Below, piece by piece: positions 43,485-52,076 of a DNA stretch of 64,000 nt (positions are counted from its first letter, which is position 1; each line of letters begins with the position of its first letter). The DNA lies in NCBI RefSeq assembly GCF_014904735.1, contig NZ_JACZCR010000026.1, positions 62,001 to 126,000 on the forward strand, written 5' to 3'. Position numbers and translations under genes: made by a program. This DNA is from Microbulbifer hainanensis. GTDB lineage: Bacteria; Pseudomonadota; Gammaproteobacteria; Pseudomonadales; Cellvibrionaceae. Below the pieces are notes generated by a model. That model saw only the letters and a list, made by a program, of their open reading frames with translations. It had not been told where the DNA came from and did not search any database.

Positions 43485-44410
43485 AGTCCACCGAAGTCGT
43501 TTACCCAGTTTTGCTGGAGCAGCCAGTCGCGGCCGCCCAGGGATACGTTGGCGGTAGCCCCGTTACCGGTCGTGTAGGTGCTGCCAAAGTCCCAGGCACA
43601 TTTATCGGCATTTTCGTAGCCGCGGCGGTCGTACCAGGCATTCAGTTCCGGGTCGGTAACCGCTTCAGACAGCTCGTGATAAATGATACTTGCCATGGCA
43701 TCGGCGCCACCGTCGTTGTTCGGCGACGGATTGTTGACACCGCAGCCCGAAGGGGCCTGGGTTACAGGGTTGCCGACGAAGGAGTATTTGATGGTTTGGC
43801 CGTTAATGGTGCCCTTGTAGTGCCAGCCACAATACTGGGTGCCGAAACCACTGGTTTCCTGAACATCAGGTGCGGTCAGTACAAAGTAAACAGCATTGAT
43901 ATCTGTGCCCAGGCCGAGGTTATTGATCGCGTTGGCGACGACGCTTTCAACAGCCGCATCATCCAGGGAGTTGCCGTAAGAGCCGCTATCGTAAACCTGA
44001 CCAGCCAGCTGTACGCTATTTGAAACGTGCTGGTTCGAGCCGTCGTAGTAGCTGGTATTGATATTGTAGATGGGGGAATCAGACAGGCCGGTAATCAGGT
44101 CCGGCAGGATAGTCTGGGCGCTTGAGTAGCTGCTCCAGTCGCCGTACCAGATATAGTAAACATTGGTTGTGCCCAGCATTACCGGGCCGCCATTGTAGTT
44201 AATACCATTGCCGCGGCCACCACCGCCAGGTTTGGCATTCCTGGATGCTTCTTCCGAGTGGACATGGCTTGGTGGTACCAGTTCCCCAAAGCCTTTGCCT
44301 GTCGGGCGGTACACCGAGTCGCCGTCAGTTTTGATGGCGCTGGCCTGACTGGCAGCGGCAATTACGAGGCCGGCCGTCAAAGCAGCAATAGAGGTAAGTT
44401 TGAATTTCAC
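43466..44410 (-). CDS. EXORDIUM / phosphate-induced protein 1-like secreted protein
   Basis: 314 residues with a signal peptide (to about residue 25). The segment NGGPVMLGTTNVYYIWYGDW, followed by DLITGLSDSPIYNINTSYYD and SIIYHELSEAVTDPELNAWY, is the pattern of PF04674, the family of plant EXORDIUM proteins with scattered bacterial members. The HELSE motif resembles a metal-binding site. Secreted to periplasm or medium; function in bacteria is unknown. Confidence 0.82.
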   Translation of the reverse strand: MKFKLTSIAALTAGLVIAAASQASAIKTDGDSVYRPTGKGFGELVPPSHVHSEEASRNAKPGGGGRGNGINYNGGPVMLGTTNVYYIWYGDWSSYSSAQTILPDLITGLSDSPIYNINTSYYDGSNQHVSNSVQLAGQVYDSGSYGNSLDDAAVESVVANAINNLGLGTDINAVYFVLTAPDVQETSGFGTQYCGWHYKGTINGQTIKYSFVGNPVTQAPSGCGVNNPSPNNDGGADAMASIIYHELSEAVTDPELNAWYDRRGYENADKCAWDFGSTYTTGNGATANVSLGGRDWLLQQNWVNDFGGLCALSY

Positions 44411-45004
44411 GTAAAAATCCTCAGCTAAAGTTCAATTTTTATTTTTACATCCGAGGTACATATTTTTTGGAGACGGCCATACTGCGGCCGATCGATTGAT
44501 CGTAGAAAGTTATTGGTCTTTTACGATACTTTTTAAGCAATACGCCTGCAGAAAATTGTCGTCAAGAAATTAATTTTTAACTTTTCTGTAATAATGAGAG
44601 GTGTAGCAGGATCAGCTAAAACAGGGGGGATTGTTCAGTCCGAAATTTATCTGGCGGAAGCACTGCAGGGCGAAAGCTTTGTTTGTGCTCGGCTTTCGTT
44701 TTGGCTTTTTATGTTTTGTTTGTTTTTTCAAAAAACGGAGCAGTCTGCCAGCGCCTTTGTGAAAATTTTGTAAAAACCTTCTGTATTAATTGGCGCGAAA
44801 ATCTGCATAAGAATACTATCATCAGTTTCTGCTTTTGTGATGGTTGATTGTTTTGGGTGACACTGGGTGGGGTTTCGAGTACTAGACTTGGCGATTAATA
44901 ATTCATCAATGCTGCCGTCGATGGTCTTTCATTAGGAATACTCCAACTGGTTTCCTTGTGCGATAAACTAGCCGAACATGTCCATAAGGCAGCCCCGGTA
45001 GACT
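44411..45004. other. 600-bp AT-rich divergent intergenic region
   Basis: Lies between the EXORDIUM-like gene (minus) and the ABC operon (plus) and must hold both promoters. A hairpin at 44671-44698 (CGAAAGC and GCTTTCG around 14 bases) followed by a T-rich tract could attenuate plus-strand transcription. No gene is seen. Confidence 0.45.
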
Positions 45005-45691
45005 ATGAATGACGTCCTGATTCAGGCGCGGGATCTCAACAGGTCCTACCACAATGGTCGCGAGCAGATCAGTGTGCTGCGGGGCTTATCCCTCGAGCTT
45101 CGACGCGGTGAGGCGGTGGCGGTGATCGGACCTTCGGGCTCGGGCAAGAGTACGCTGCTGAATTTGCTCAACGGTCTGCTGCCGCCCGATAGCGGTGAGC
45201 TGCGGATATTCGGCCGGGCGCATTCTGAACTGACCGACAACGACTGGGCCGAATTGCGCCGCACTCGAATTGCCACACTGTTCCAGGACGGCAACCTGAT
45301 CCCCACACTCACGGTTTCCCGCAATGTCGCATTTCGCGCCGGACTCGCCGGCCTGCAACAGCACAACGGCGAGGCACTGCTGCAGCATCTGGGCATTGCC
45401 GACACCGCACACCGTTATCCGGATCAGCTTTCCGGCGGCCAGCGGCAGCGTGCGGCGCTGGCTTGTGCCTTTGCCATGCAGCCAGAACTGATTCTGGCCG
45501 ACGAACCCACCGGTAGCCTCGACTATGCAACTGCCCAGCGGGTGGCGCCGCTATTTTTCGATGCCATCCGCGAGCGTGCGCTGGGGGCGCTGATCGTCAC
45601 CCACAACCCGGAGCTGGCCCAGCGCTGCGACCGGATTCTTGAATTGCGGGAAGGAGCCCTGCGCCCATGGGACTCGGCACAGTCTTCCTAA
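45005..45691 (+). CDS. ABC transporter ATP-binding protein (AttE/LolD-like)
   Basis: 228 residues. Walker [10 protein letters not shown], signature [15 protein letters not shown] and Walker [13 protein letters not shown] are intact. It belongs to the MacB/LolD type that drives FtsX-like permeases, and the permease gene follows with a 25-base overlap. Substrate is unknown; together with the next two genes it resembles the attEFGH cluster. Confidence 0.92.
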   Translation: MNDVLIQARDLNRSYHNGREQISVLRGLSLELRRGEAVAVIGPSGSGKSTLLNLLNGLLPPDSGELRIFGRAHSELTDNDWAELRRTRIATLFQDGNLIPTLTVSRNVAFRAGLAGLQQHNGEALLQHLGIADTAHRYPDQLSGGQRQRAALACAFAMQPELILADEPTGSLDYATAQRVAPLFFDAIRERALGALIVTHNPELAQRCDRILELREGALRPWDSAQSS

Positions 45692-48090
45692 GCCATTACC
45701 GCCGCCACCCCGGTCAGCTGGCCGGGCTGCTACTGATCCTGGTTTGCGCCGCCATGCTCTGGAGCGGGGTCCGCTCACTCACCGGTTCTGCGGAGAATGC
45801 CGTCGCCAAGTCCCGGGCGGCGCTGGAGCCATTGCTGACGGTTGAGCGCGTGGATGGGCGCCCCCTGACGGTAGAGGATTTCGCGCGGTTGCGCCGCGCG
45901 GGGCTCTGTGCGTCGCCGCGACTGGAAGTACGCTTTGCTACTGACACGCCGGATGTGATCGGGCTCGATCCTCTCAGTGCGGCTTGCCTGCGGCAGTACA
46001 GTGCGCAAGACAGGCAGGGCGAGGATTCAGGTGCGGCGGTGGCGAAGAAACTGATTGCCGCACTTGACCGACCACTGCTGCTTGGCGGCGCCGCCGATCT
46101 TTCGCGCTGGCAACGGTTGGCGCTGCCGGGTACCGAGGATTTTGAGTTCGAGCAACTCGACGGGCTGCCGCGCGGGCAGCTGTTTGCCGATATCTCTGTG
46201 GCAGCGGAGCTGGCCTCCACCGGGCGCAGTAAACTCGCGATTCTGTTGCCGGCGTCGGCGCTGCAAAAGTCGGTGCTCCCCGCGGGTTACCGCACACAGG
46301 TTGAAGACTACGGTGTGGAGCCAAGCCCGCTGGTGAATGCCTTTCTACTCAGCCTGGATGCCCTTGGTGCGCTGGCACTTTTGGTGGCGGCGCTGCTGGT
46401 GCGCAGCGTATATCGCTTTGCGTTGGAGCAGCGGCGCCGCAGTCTGGTGATACTGGTGCGCCTGGGTGTGCAGCCCGGCAAATTGCGCCTGGCGCTTATC
46501 GTGGAAGTTTTGTTGGTCGCTCTGATTGGCGGCAGCCTGGGGCTCTGGCTGGGCGAACGCCTGGCGTCGGCGATGGCGGATGGCTTCCAGGGCACGCTCT
46601 CGAGTCTCTTCAGTGTCGATACCCTGGCGAAGAGCTCGCCCAGCACGGAAACCTGGCTCGGCATGGTGCTAATCCTGGTATTGATCGTTGGCTGGGCCTG
46701 CCTGGATCTATTACTGCAGCGGCGGGATCAATGGGGCGCGGCAGATTCGGGGGTCGGGACGGGCCGGATAGCGACCCGCAAATGGCGCATCGTTGTCGCG
46801 CTGTTTCTCGTCGCGGCGTCGCTTCTAGTGTTGTTGTCGAGCAGTACGTTGTCGCTGATATTCGCAGCCACCATGGGCTGCCTGATCGGCGTCGGCATGC
46901 TGCTGCCGGAATTGTTGAATGCCTTGCTGGCGCGAGCCGAGCGCCACTGCCAGCAGCCGTTGCTGGAGTGGTCCTGTTCCGAGATGCGCGCGCTGTGTCG
47001 GCTGTTGAGCCTGCCACTGACTGCACTGGCGTTTGCCATCGCCACTGCCATTGGCGTGCAGGCAATGGTTACCGGCTTCGAATCGACCTTTGCCCGCTGG
47101 CTCGACCAGCGCCTGCAGGGCGATCTCTATCTGGACCCCGGCGAGGTTGTGGCAACGGAGGAGTGGAAAGGGCGGTTGCGACAGCTGCCCGGCGTCACTG
47201 CGGTATTGCCCATGTTGCGGGGGCGGGCCCTGTTGGAATTATCGCAAACAACGGAATCACCGGCGGACGAACTACCTGTGGACGTGCTGGCGGTCGATCC
47301 CGCCTCACCGCTATTGCAGGATTGGCCCTTCCTGTCAGCGGTGGCAAGCCCCTGGACGGAATTGCCCACTCGCGGTGTGTTGATCAACGAGCAGCTGGCG
47401 CGCAGGAAGTCGCTGGCGGTGGGCGACCAAATTCGTTTTCGCCTCGGCGCCGAGTTGCAGTCGCGGGAGGTAATTGGTATCTACGCCGACTATGGCCGGC
47501 CCGAGGGTGAGCTGATGCTGCCGCTTGCGCTGGTTCCGGACTCGCTGCCCAATCGTTATTCCACCTTTGTGTTGGGCGTGGATGACCTCGACAAAATCCC
47601 CTGGCGGGAGTGGCCGGAACAGTATCCATGGATGGCCGGCAGCCGCCTGCGGGATCAGGCAGGACTGAAACGGGCCGCCAACGCTGCTTTTATCCGTACT
47701 TTTCAGATGACCAAGATGCTGAACGGGCTGACGCTGGCACTGGCGGGTACCGCACTGGCACTGATGGGGCTAGTGATATTCCGCCTGCGGCAGGGGAGTT
47801 ATACCTTGCTGCATGTTTACGGTGTGCCGCGCAAACGCCTGCGCCGGCGCCTGATTGCGCACAGTATGCTGGTGACCGGCCTGCTGGCACTGCTGGCGAC
47901 GCCGCTGGGAGTTTTCCTCGGTTGGGTGCTGGTGGCACGGGTCAATCCCGCCGCCTTCGGCTGGGCGCTGCCGCTGCATCTCTATCCTGGATTCTGGTTG
48001 CAGGTGTGGCTGGTGTGCCTGCTGATCGGCGCTTTTGTCGGATTGCTGGTGGGTAACCCGGTGAGGCTGGAGACGCTGAAGAATGAATAA
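45667..48090 (+). CDS. large FtsX-like ABC permease (AttFG-like)
   Basis: 807 residues, the size of two FtsX-type units fused. Hydrophobic helices at about 18-38, 225-245, 275-300, 330-350, 375-410 and 435-465, then a second soluble region and three C-terminal helices (about 680-795). It overlaps both neighbours (25 bases with the ATPase, 8 bases with the lipoprotein gene). Such permeases move lipids, lipoproteins or signals across or out of the inner membrane. Confidence 0.88.
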   Translation: MGLGTVFLSHYRRHPGQLAGLLLILVCAAMLWSGVRSLTGSAENAVAKSRAALEPLLTVERVDGRPLTVEDFARLRRAGLCASPRLEVRFATDTPDVIGLDPLSAACLRQYSAQDRQGEDSGAAVAKKLIAALDRPLLLGGAADLSRWQRLALPGTEDFEFEQLDGLPRGQLFADISVAAELASTGRSKLAILLPASALQKSVLPAGYRTQVEDYGVEPSPLVNAFLLSLDALGALALLVAALLVRSVYRFALEQRRRSLVILVRLGVQPGKLRLALIVEVLLVALIGGSLGLWLGERLASAMADGFQGTLSSLFSVDTLAKSSPSTETWLGMVLILVLIVGWACLDLLLQRRDQWGAADSGVGTGRIATRKWRIVVALFLVAASLLVLLSSSTLSLIFAATMGCLIGVGMLLPELLNALLARAERHCQQPLLEWSCSEMRALCRLLSLPLTALAFAIATAIGVQAMVTGFESTFARWLDQRLQGDLYLDPGEVVATEEWKGRLRQLPGVTAVLPMLRGRALLELSQTTESPADELPVDVLAVDPASPLLQDWPFLSAVASPWTELPTRGVLINEQLARRKSLAVGDQIRFRLGAELQSREVIGIYADYGRPEGELMLPLALVPDSLPNRYSTFVLGVDDLDKIPWREWPEQYPWMAGSRLRDQAGLKRAANAAFIRTFQMTKMLNGLTLALAGTALALMGLVIFRLRQGSYTLLHVYGVPRKRLRRRLIAHSMLVTGLLALLATPLGVFLGWVLVARVNPAAFGWALPLHLYPGFWLQVWLVCLLIGAFVGLLVGNPVRLETLKNE

Positions 48091-49162
48091 AAAAAAGAAT
48101 AGTCTCGGCCGCCTATTGTTACTGCTTATGTTGCTCACCGGCTGCGCGAAAGACGATAGCCATGAGTCTTCTTTCACTGCGCTACGCGATCCGCCCGCAG
48201 GCTTTAAACAGGCTGCGCCGGGAATGACCGTGCGTCTGCCGCAGGATATGGGTGCGCATCCGCAATACCGCCTGGAGTGGTGGTACCTCACCGCCAACCT
48301 GCACAGCGCCGATGGACAGCAGTTCGGCGTGCAATGGACCCTGTTCCGAAATGGTCTCCACCCCGGGCCCTTCAAAGAAAAGGAACCGGGATGGCAGCGT
48401 AATGAAGTCTGGCTGGCCCACGCCGCCCTGAGCCGTCCCGACGATCACCATTTTGCCGGCCGCGGCGCTCGTGGCGGTACCGGCCAGGCTGGTGTTGCGG
48501 CGCAGCCATTCAAGGCCTGGATCGACGACTGGCAGCTCGATGGCGTCTCAGCGGATATCTGGAAACTTGTGGTGAAAGCCGAGGACTTCAGTTACCGGCT
48601 GCAATTGCGGCCGCAATTACCACCCGTCATGAACGGCGAGCAGGGCTTCAGCGCCAAATCCTCCGGTGGCGGTGGCTCGATGTATTTCAGTTATCCGTAC
48701 CTGGCTATCGAAGGCGAAGTGGAAGTCGGCGATGAAAAGTTCGAGGTGAGTGGACAGGGCTGGTTCGACCGGGAATGGAGTAGCCAGTACCTGAACCCGG
48801 ACCAAAAGGGCTGGGACTGGATGGCTCTGCACCTGCAGGACGGCCGCCACCTGATGGTCTTTCGCGTGCGCGGCGCGGAAGACTTCTATTCCGGCACGCT
48901 GGTATCAGCCGATGGCAGTGCCCGAACGCTGGATGCACAAGAGTTCCAACTGCAGCCGATCGAATACCGCGACAGTCGGTTTGGAGAGGTGCCGGTAGTG
49001 TGGCGCTTGAAAGTGCCGTCGGCGCAGCTGGATCTTGAAGTCCGATCCTGGCCCGGTGACTACTGGAACCCGGGCACGTTGCGCTATTGGGAAGGGCCTG
49101 TATCGATTAGCGGCAGTCATACCGGCGAAGGCTATCTGGAAATGACGGGGTACGGCAGCTGA
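48083..49162 (+). CDS. AttH-like lipocalin-type lipoprotein
   Basis: 359 residues. A signal with lipobox LTGC (about residue 18-21), then two lipocalin-like halves typical of AttH and carotenoid 1,2-hydratase (CrtC) relatives: RLEWWYLTANLHSADGQQFG, GQGWFDREWSSQYL and GWDWMALHLQDGRHLMVFRV. No carotenoid genes are near, and the ABC genes ahead point to the AttH role, an export-linked lipoprotein of unknown ligand. Confidence 0.85.
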   Translation: MNKKKNSLGRLLLLLMLLTGCAKDDSHESSFTALRDPPAGFKQAAPGMTVRLPQDMGAHPQYRLEWWYLTANLHSADGQQFGVQWTLFRNGLHPGPFKEKEPGWQRNEVWLAHAALSRPDDHHFAGRGARGGTGQAGVAAQPFKAWIDDWQLDGVSADIWKLVVKAEDFSYRLQLRPQLPPVMNGEQGFSAKSSGGGGSMYFSYPYLAIEGEVEVGDEKFEVSGQGWFDREWSSQYLNPDQKGWDWMALHLQDGRHLMVFRVRGAEDFYSGTLVSADGSARTLDAQEFQLQPIEYRDSRFGEVPVVWRLKVPSAQLDLEVRSWPGDYWNPGTLRYWEGPVSISGSHTGEGYLEMTGYGS

Positions 49163-49322
49163 GATTTCCTGGAGTAATGCCGGCACCAATATCGGGCGCT
49201 ATTTTCTCCCAGCTAAAATAGACATCACATGCAATTGACCCATCGCTGGGTATGACGATCCGTGGTGGCGATTGAGGCCTTTTGCCAAAGCAAACCCCGC
49301 CGGTTGGAGGAGGCTACTGCAA

Positions 49323-50117
49323 ATGACACAGGAGCAGGCGACAGACCACGCTTCTCTGGAGGGACTCGTCGAGACTGGGATGCTGCCTCTGGAGAGCCTT
49401 CATCCCGGTGGTTTGGATACAACCCGGCAACTTGCCGAACTCTGTGAGATAGAGCGGGGCACTGAGGTGCTGGACGTTGCATCGGGGACGGGGGAGAGCG
49501 CCTGTTTCCTTGCCGCCTCATTTGGTGCCCGCGTCCTTGGTATCGATCATTCCGACGAAATGGTGCAGCGTGCTGCGGCCAAGGCTCGCACACAGGAGGT
49601 AGATGTGGAATTCATAACGGCGGATGCGGCCAGCCCGCCGTTCGACGATTCCAGGTTCGATGTCGCTATCTGTGAATGCACGCTGTGCTTTCTCGACAAG
49701 GCCCGCGTGCTCAGCGAAATGGTGCGAGTAGTGCGTCCAGGGGGATTCATCGGCATGCACGATTTATACTGGAAGGAGGGAGCCTCAGAGGCGGAAAAGC
49801 TCACTCTCGCCGAGATCGAGGCCGAAAAGCCAGAAACCCTTGAGGGATGGCGTCGGTTGTTCGAGGGCGCCGGCCTGGAGCAGATCAGCACAATTGATAA
49901 GTCAGCAATCATGTCGCGCTGGATGTCCGAATCCAGGAAACAACTGGGTTTGGCCGGTCAGCTGATGCTGGCGCTCAAGATCATCCGCCGGTGGGGCTTT
50001 GGCGGCGCGTGGAGAGTATTTCGATCGGAGCGCGTCTTCTCGAGCGGTCTCCTGGGTTATGCCATTGTTGTCGGCAGGAAGCCGGCACTGTCTGCAATGC
50101 ACGGCCAGGAGACCTAG
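49323..50117 (+). CDS. class I SAM-dependent methyltransferase
   Basis: 264 residues from ATG 49323, which has GGAGG nine bases ahead. SAM-binding motif VLDVASGTGESACFLA, then VLGIDHSDEMVQRA, FITADAASPPFDDSRFDVAI and VRPGGFIGMHDLYWK. Substrate unknown; the fold suggests a UbiE-like small-molecule enzyme. Confidence 0.9.
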   Translation: MTQEQATDHASLEGLVETGMLPLESLHPGGLDTTRQLAELCEIERGTEVLDVASGTGESACFLAASFGARVLGIDHSDEMVQRAAAKARTQEVDVEFITADAASPPFDDSRFDVAICECTLCFLDKARVLSEMVRVVRPGGFIGMHDLYWKEGASEAEKLTLAEIEAEKPETLEGWRRLFEGAGLEQISTIDKSAIMSRWMSESRKQLGLAGQLMLALKIIRRWGFGGAWRVFRSERVFSSGLLGYAIVVGRKPALSAMHGQET

Positions 50118-50154
50118 AGGCGGGAGAGCAGCTTGCGTCGCTCGGCGCTTTTAA

Positions 50155-50655
50155 CTAGTAGGCGCCGGCGCTGTAAATCAATTCGTAGCTGTGGCTGTAC
50201 ACCTCGAGAATATTACCGAACGGATCTTCCATATAAATCATGCGGTAGGGTTTTTCACCCGGATAGTAGTAGCGCGGTTTTTCCATCCGTTTTTTGCCTC
50301 CCGCGGCAACAATACGCTCGGCCAGCTCTTCTACATTCGGATCCTGTACACAGAAGTGGAAGATCCCGGTTTTCCAGTATTCAAAGTTGTCCTCGGGGTT
50401 CTCCTGGTTCTTGAACTGGAAGATCTCGACGCCGATACGATCGCCTGTGGAGAGGTGCGCGATGCGGAAGCTGCCCCAGCCGGGTCCGAAGACGTCGGTG
50501 CACATGGCGCCAATGGCGCTGTCATCTTCTTCGATGTCGGTCGGTTTCATAATCACATACCAACCCAACACCCGGGTATAGAACTCCACAGCCTTGTCCA
50601 AGTCGGGAACCGAAATGCCGATATGTGAGAAGGTGCGCGGGTATACGTTACTCAT
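50155..50655 (-). CDS. VOC-family (glyoxalase-type) protein
   Basis: 166 residues. HIGISVPDLDKAVEFYTRVL at the N terminus and RIGVEIFQFKN, GIFHFCVQDPNVEELAERIV, then YMEDPFGNILEVYSHSYE supply the two beta-alpha-beta-beta-beta units and the H/E/H/E metal positions of the superfamily. Divergently transcribed from a LysR regulator 94 bp away, which probably controls it. Substrate unknown. Confidence 0.9.
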   Translation of the reverse strand: MSNVYPRTFSHIGISVPDLDKAVEFYTRVLGWYVIMKPTDIEEDDSAIGAMCTDVFGPGWGSFRIAHLSTGDRIGVEIFQFKNQENPEDNFEYWKTGIFHFCVQDPNVEELAERIVAAGGKKRMEKPRYYYPGEKPYRMIYMEDPFGNILEVYSHSYELIYSAGAY

Positions 50656-50719
50656 TTGCGTTGCTCCTGGTTTGACGTTGGGCGCAGATTACAAAGCTCA
50701 AGTAATTACGTAAAATGAT

Positions 50720-50736
50720 CATTTGAAATATAAATG
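50720..50736. promoter_or_regulatory. candidate LysR-type binding site
   Basis: CATTTGAAATATAAATG has inverted CATTT/AAATG arms with seven bases between and fits the T-N11-A rule of LysR regulators. It sits between the divergent VOC and LysR genes, 14 bp before the LysR start. Confidence 0.45.
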
Positions 50737-50749
50737 AGTACAAAATGTA

Positions 50750-51619
50750 ATGATTAATACCACCTGGTTGCACACCTATTGCACCCTGGTTGAAGTCGGG
50801 CATTTCACGCGCACTGCCGAGCGACTGCATATGACTCAGTCCGGCGTCAGTCAGCAGGTGCGCAAGCTGGAAAGCCAGGTGGGCATCCCCCTGTTGGTGC
50901 GCGAGGGTAAGCAGTTCACCCTGACGGATGCCGGGGAGCGGCTGTATAAAGAGGGGCGGTCGGTTATCCAGGCCCTCGCGAACCTGGCGCAGCGGGTAGG
51001 GGAGGATCCGCCGTTTCAGGGACTGGTGCGGATCATGTCTCCCGGAAGTGTCGGGCTCAGGTTATATCCCCACCTCCTGGCACTGCAGAAACAGCACCCG
51101 CAACTGGTGATTGATTACCGGTTTGCGCCCAACACGGATGTGGAAAACGCGATTGCCGATGACGGCGTTGATATCGGCTTTATGACCAGCGCCTCAAGCC
51201 GTGAGGAAGTGCGTTGCCAGCCGGTTGCTACGGAAGCATTGCTGCTGGTCACACCCGCGGCTGTCGCCAATCCCGACTGGGCGCAATTGCTGGAATTGGG
51301 ATTTATCGATCATCCTGACGGCTCCCATCATGCCGGCCTGCTGCTGGGAGCCAACTATCCGGAGTTCGAGAACAGCAGCATGTTCGAGAGCCGGGGCTTC
51401 TCGAACCAGATAAGCCTGATTCTGGAGCCTGTCAGCATGGGACTGGGCTTTACGGTATTGCCGGCGTACGCGGTGGAGGCCTTTCCAAAGCCCCAGCGGA
51501 TCAAAATCCACCACCTCCCCAAGCCTGTCAGTGAAACCCTGTATCTCGCTAGCCGGCGCGATAAACCCGTGCCGAGCCGGGTCAACACGGTGATGTCGGA
51601 AGCCAGCAAATGGCTGTGA
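50750..51619 (+). CDS. LysR-family transcriptional regulator
   Basis: 289 residues. N-terminal winged helix with FTRTAERLHMTQSGVSQQVR then KLESQVGIPLLVREGKQFTL, and a periplasmic-binding-like effector domain from about residue 90. It probably regulates the divergent VOC gene and itself. Ligand unknown. Confidence 0.93.
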   Translation: MINTTWLHTYCTLVEVGHFTRTAERLHMTQSGVSQQVRKLESQVGIPLLVREGKQFTLTDAGERLYKEGRSVIQALANLAQRVGEDPPFQGLVRIMSPGSVGLRLYPHLLALQKQHPQLVIDYRFAPNTDVENAIADDGVDIGFMTSASSREEVRCQPVATEALLLVTPAAVANPDWAQLLELGFIDHPDGSHHAGLLLGANYPEFENSSMFESRGFSNQISLILEPVSMGLGFTVLPAYAVEAFPKPQRIKIHHLPKPVSETLYLASRRDKPVPSRVNTVMSEASKWL

Positions 51620-51772
51620 AACATCGTTCTAGAGCGTGGCGTCGGCCTATAGGGGGATTGAGCTGGGGACATTTAGGGTATGTGGAACTCAGGGGCGCTG
51701 TCACATGGCTACTATCTTCTAAATCACCGAGACGAGGTCACCCAAAAACTGGATAATGCCGCCGCACAGCCG

Positions 51773-52043
51773 CTAGGGAACCTGTGATTAAGTCCGTATT
51801 GCCGCTGCGAGCCCTGAAGTCTGCAGATGTTAGACGCAGCTCGCCGCGAATGGCCGTAGCCCTTTGCAAGAGCTGCAACGCAGCAGCTGCGGCCTTCAGG
51901 ACCCGCCCGGAGGGGTTTTCAGAGCGATTCACATTCCGCGTTGCGACTTCTTGAAAGGTCTAGACATTCCTGCGAAGCCGCGCCTTGACTGTGAACCGCT
52001 CTGAAAGCCAGAGGCGTCACGGACTTAATCAGAGGTTCCCTAG
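51773..52043. mobile_element. 271-bp IS5-type miniature element (MITE)
   Basis: Inverted ends GGAACCTGTGATTAAGTCCG and its counterpart ending AATCAGAGGTTCC match at all but one of about 21 positions. Each end is bordered by CTAG, a likely 4-bp target duplication, and IS5 elements use YTAR targets with GGAA...GAATAAG-type ends. A second internal dyad (TTCAGAGCG-TTCACA with TGTGAA-CGCTCTGAA) is present. No coding capacity, so it depends on a transposase elsewhere. It ends 33 bp before the YcaO gene start. Confidence 0.75.
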
Positions 52044-52076
52044 GCTCACCAAATTCTCCACGCCCGGTAGTACCCA

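Noticed and set aside
48083..49162. Carotenoid 1,2-hydratase (CrtC)
   Set aside because: The fold is shared, but the lipobox and linked ABC genes fit AttH better and no carotenoid genes are present.
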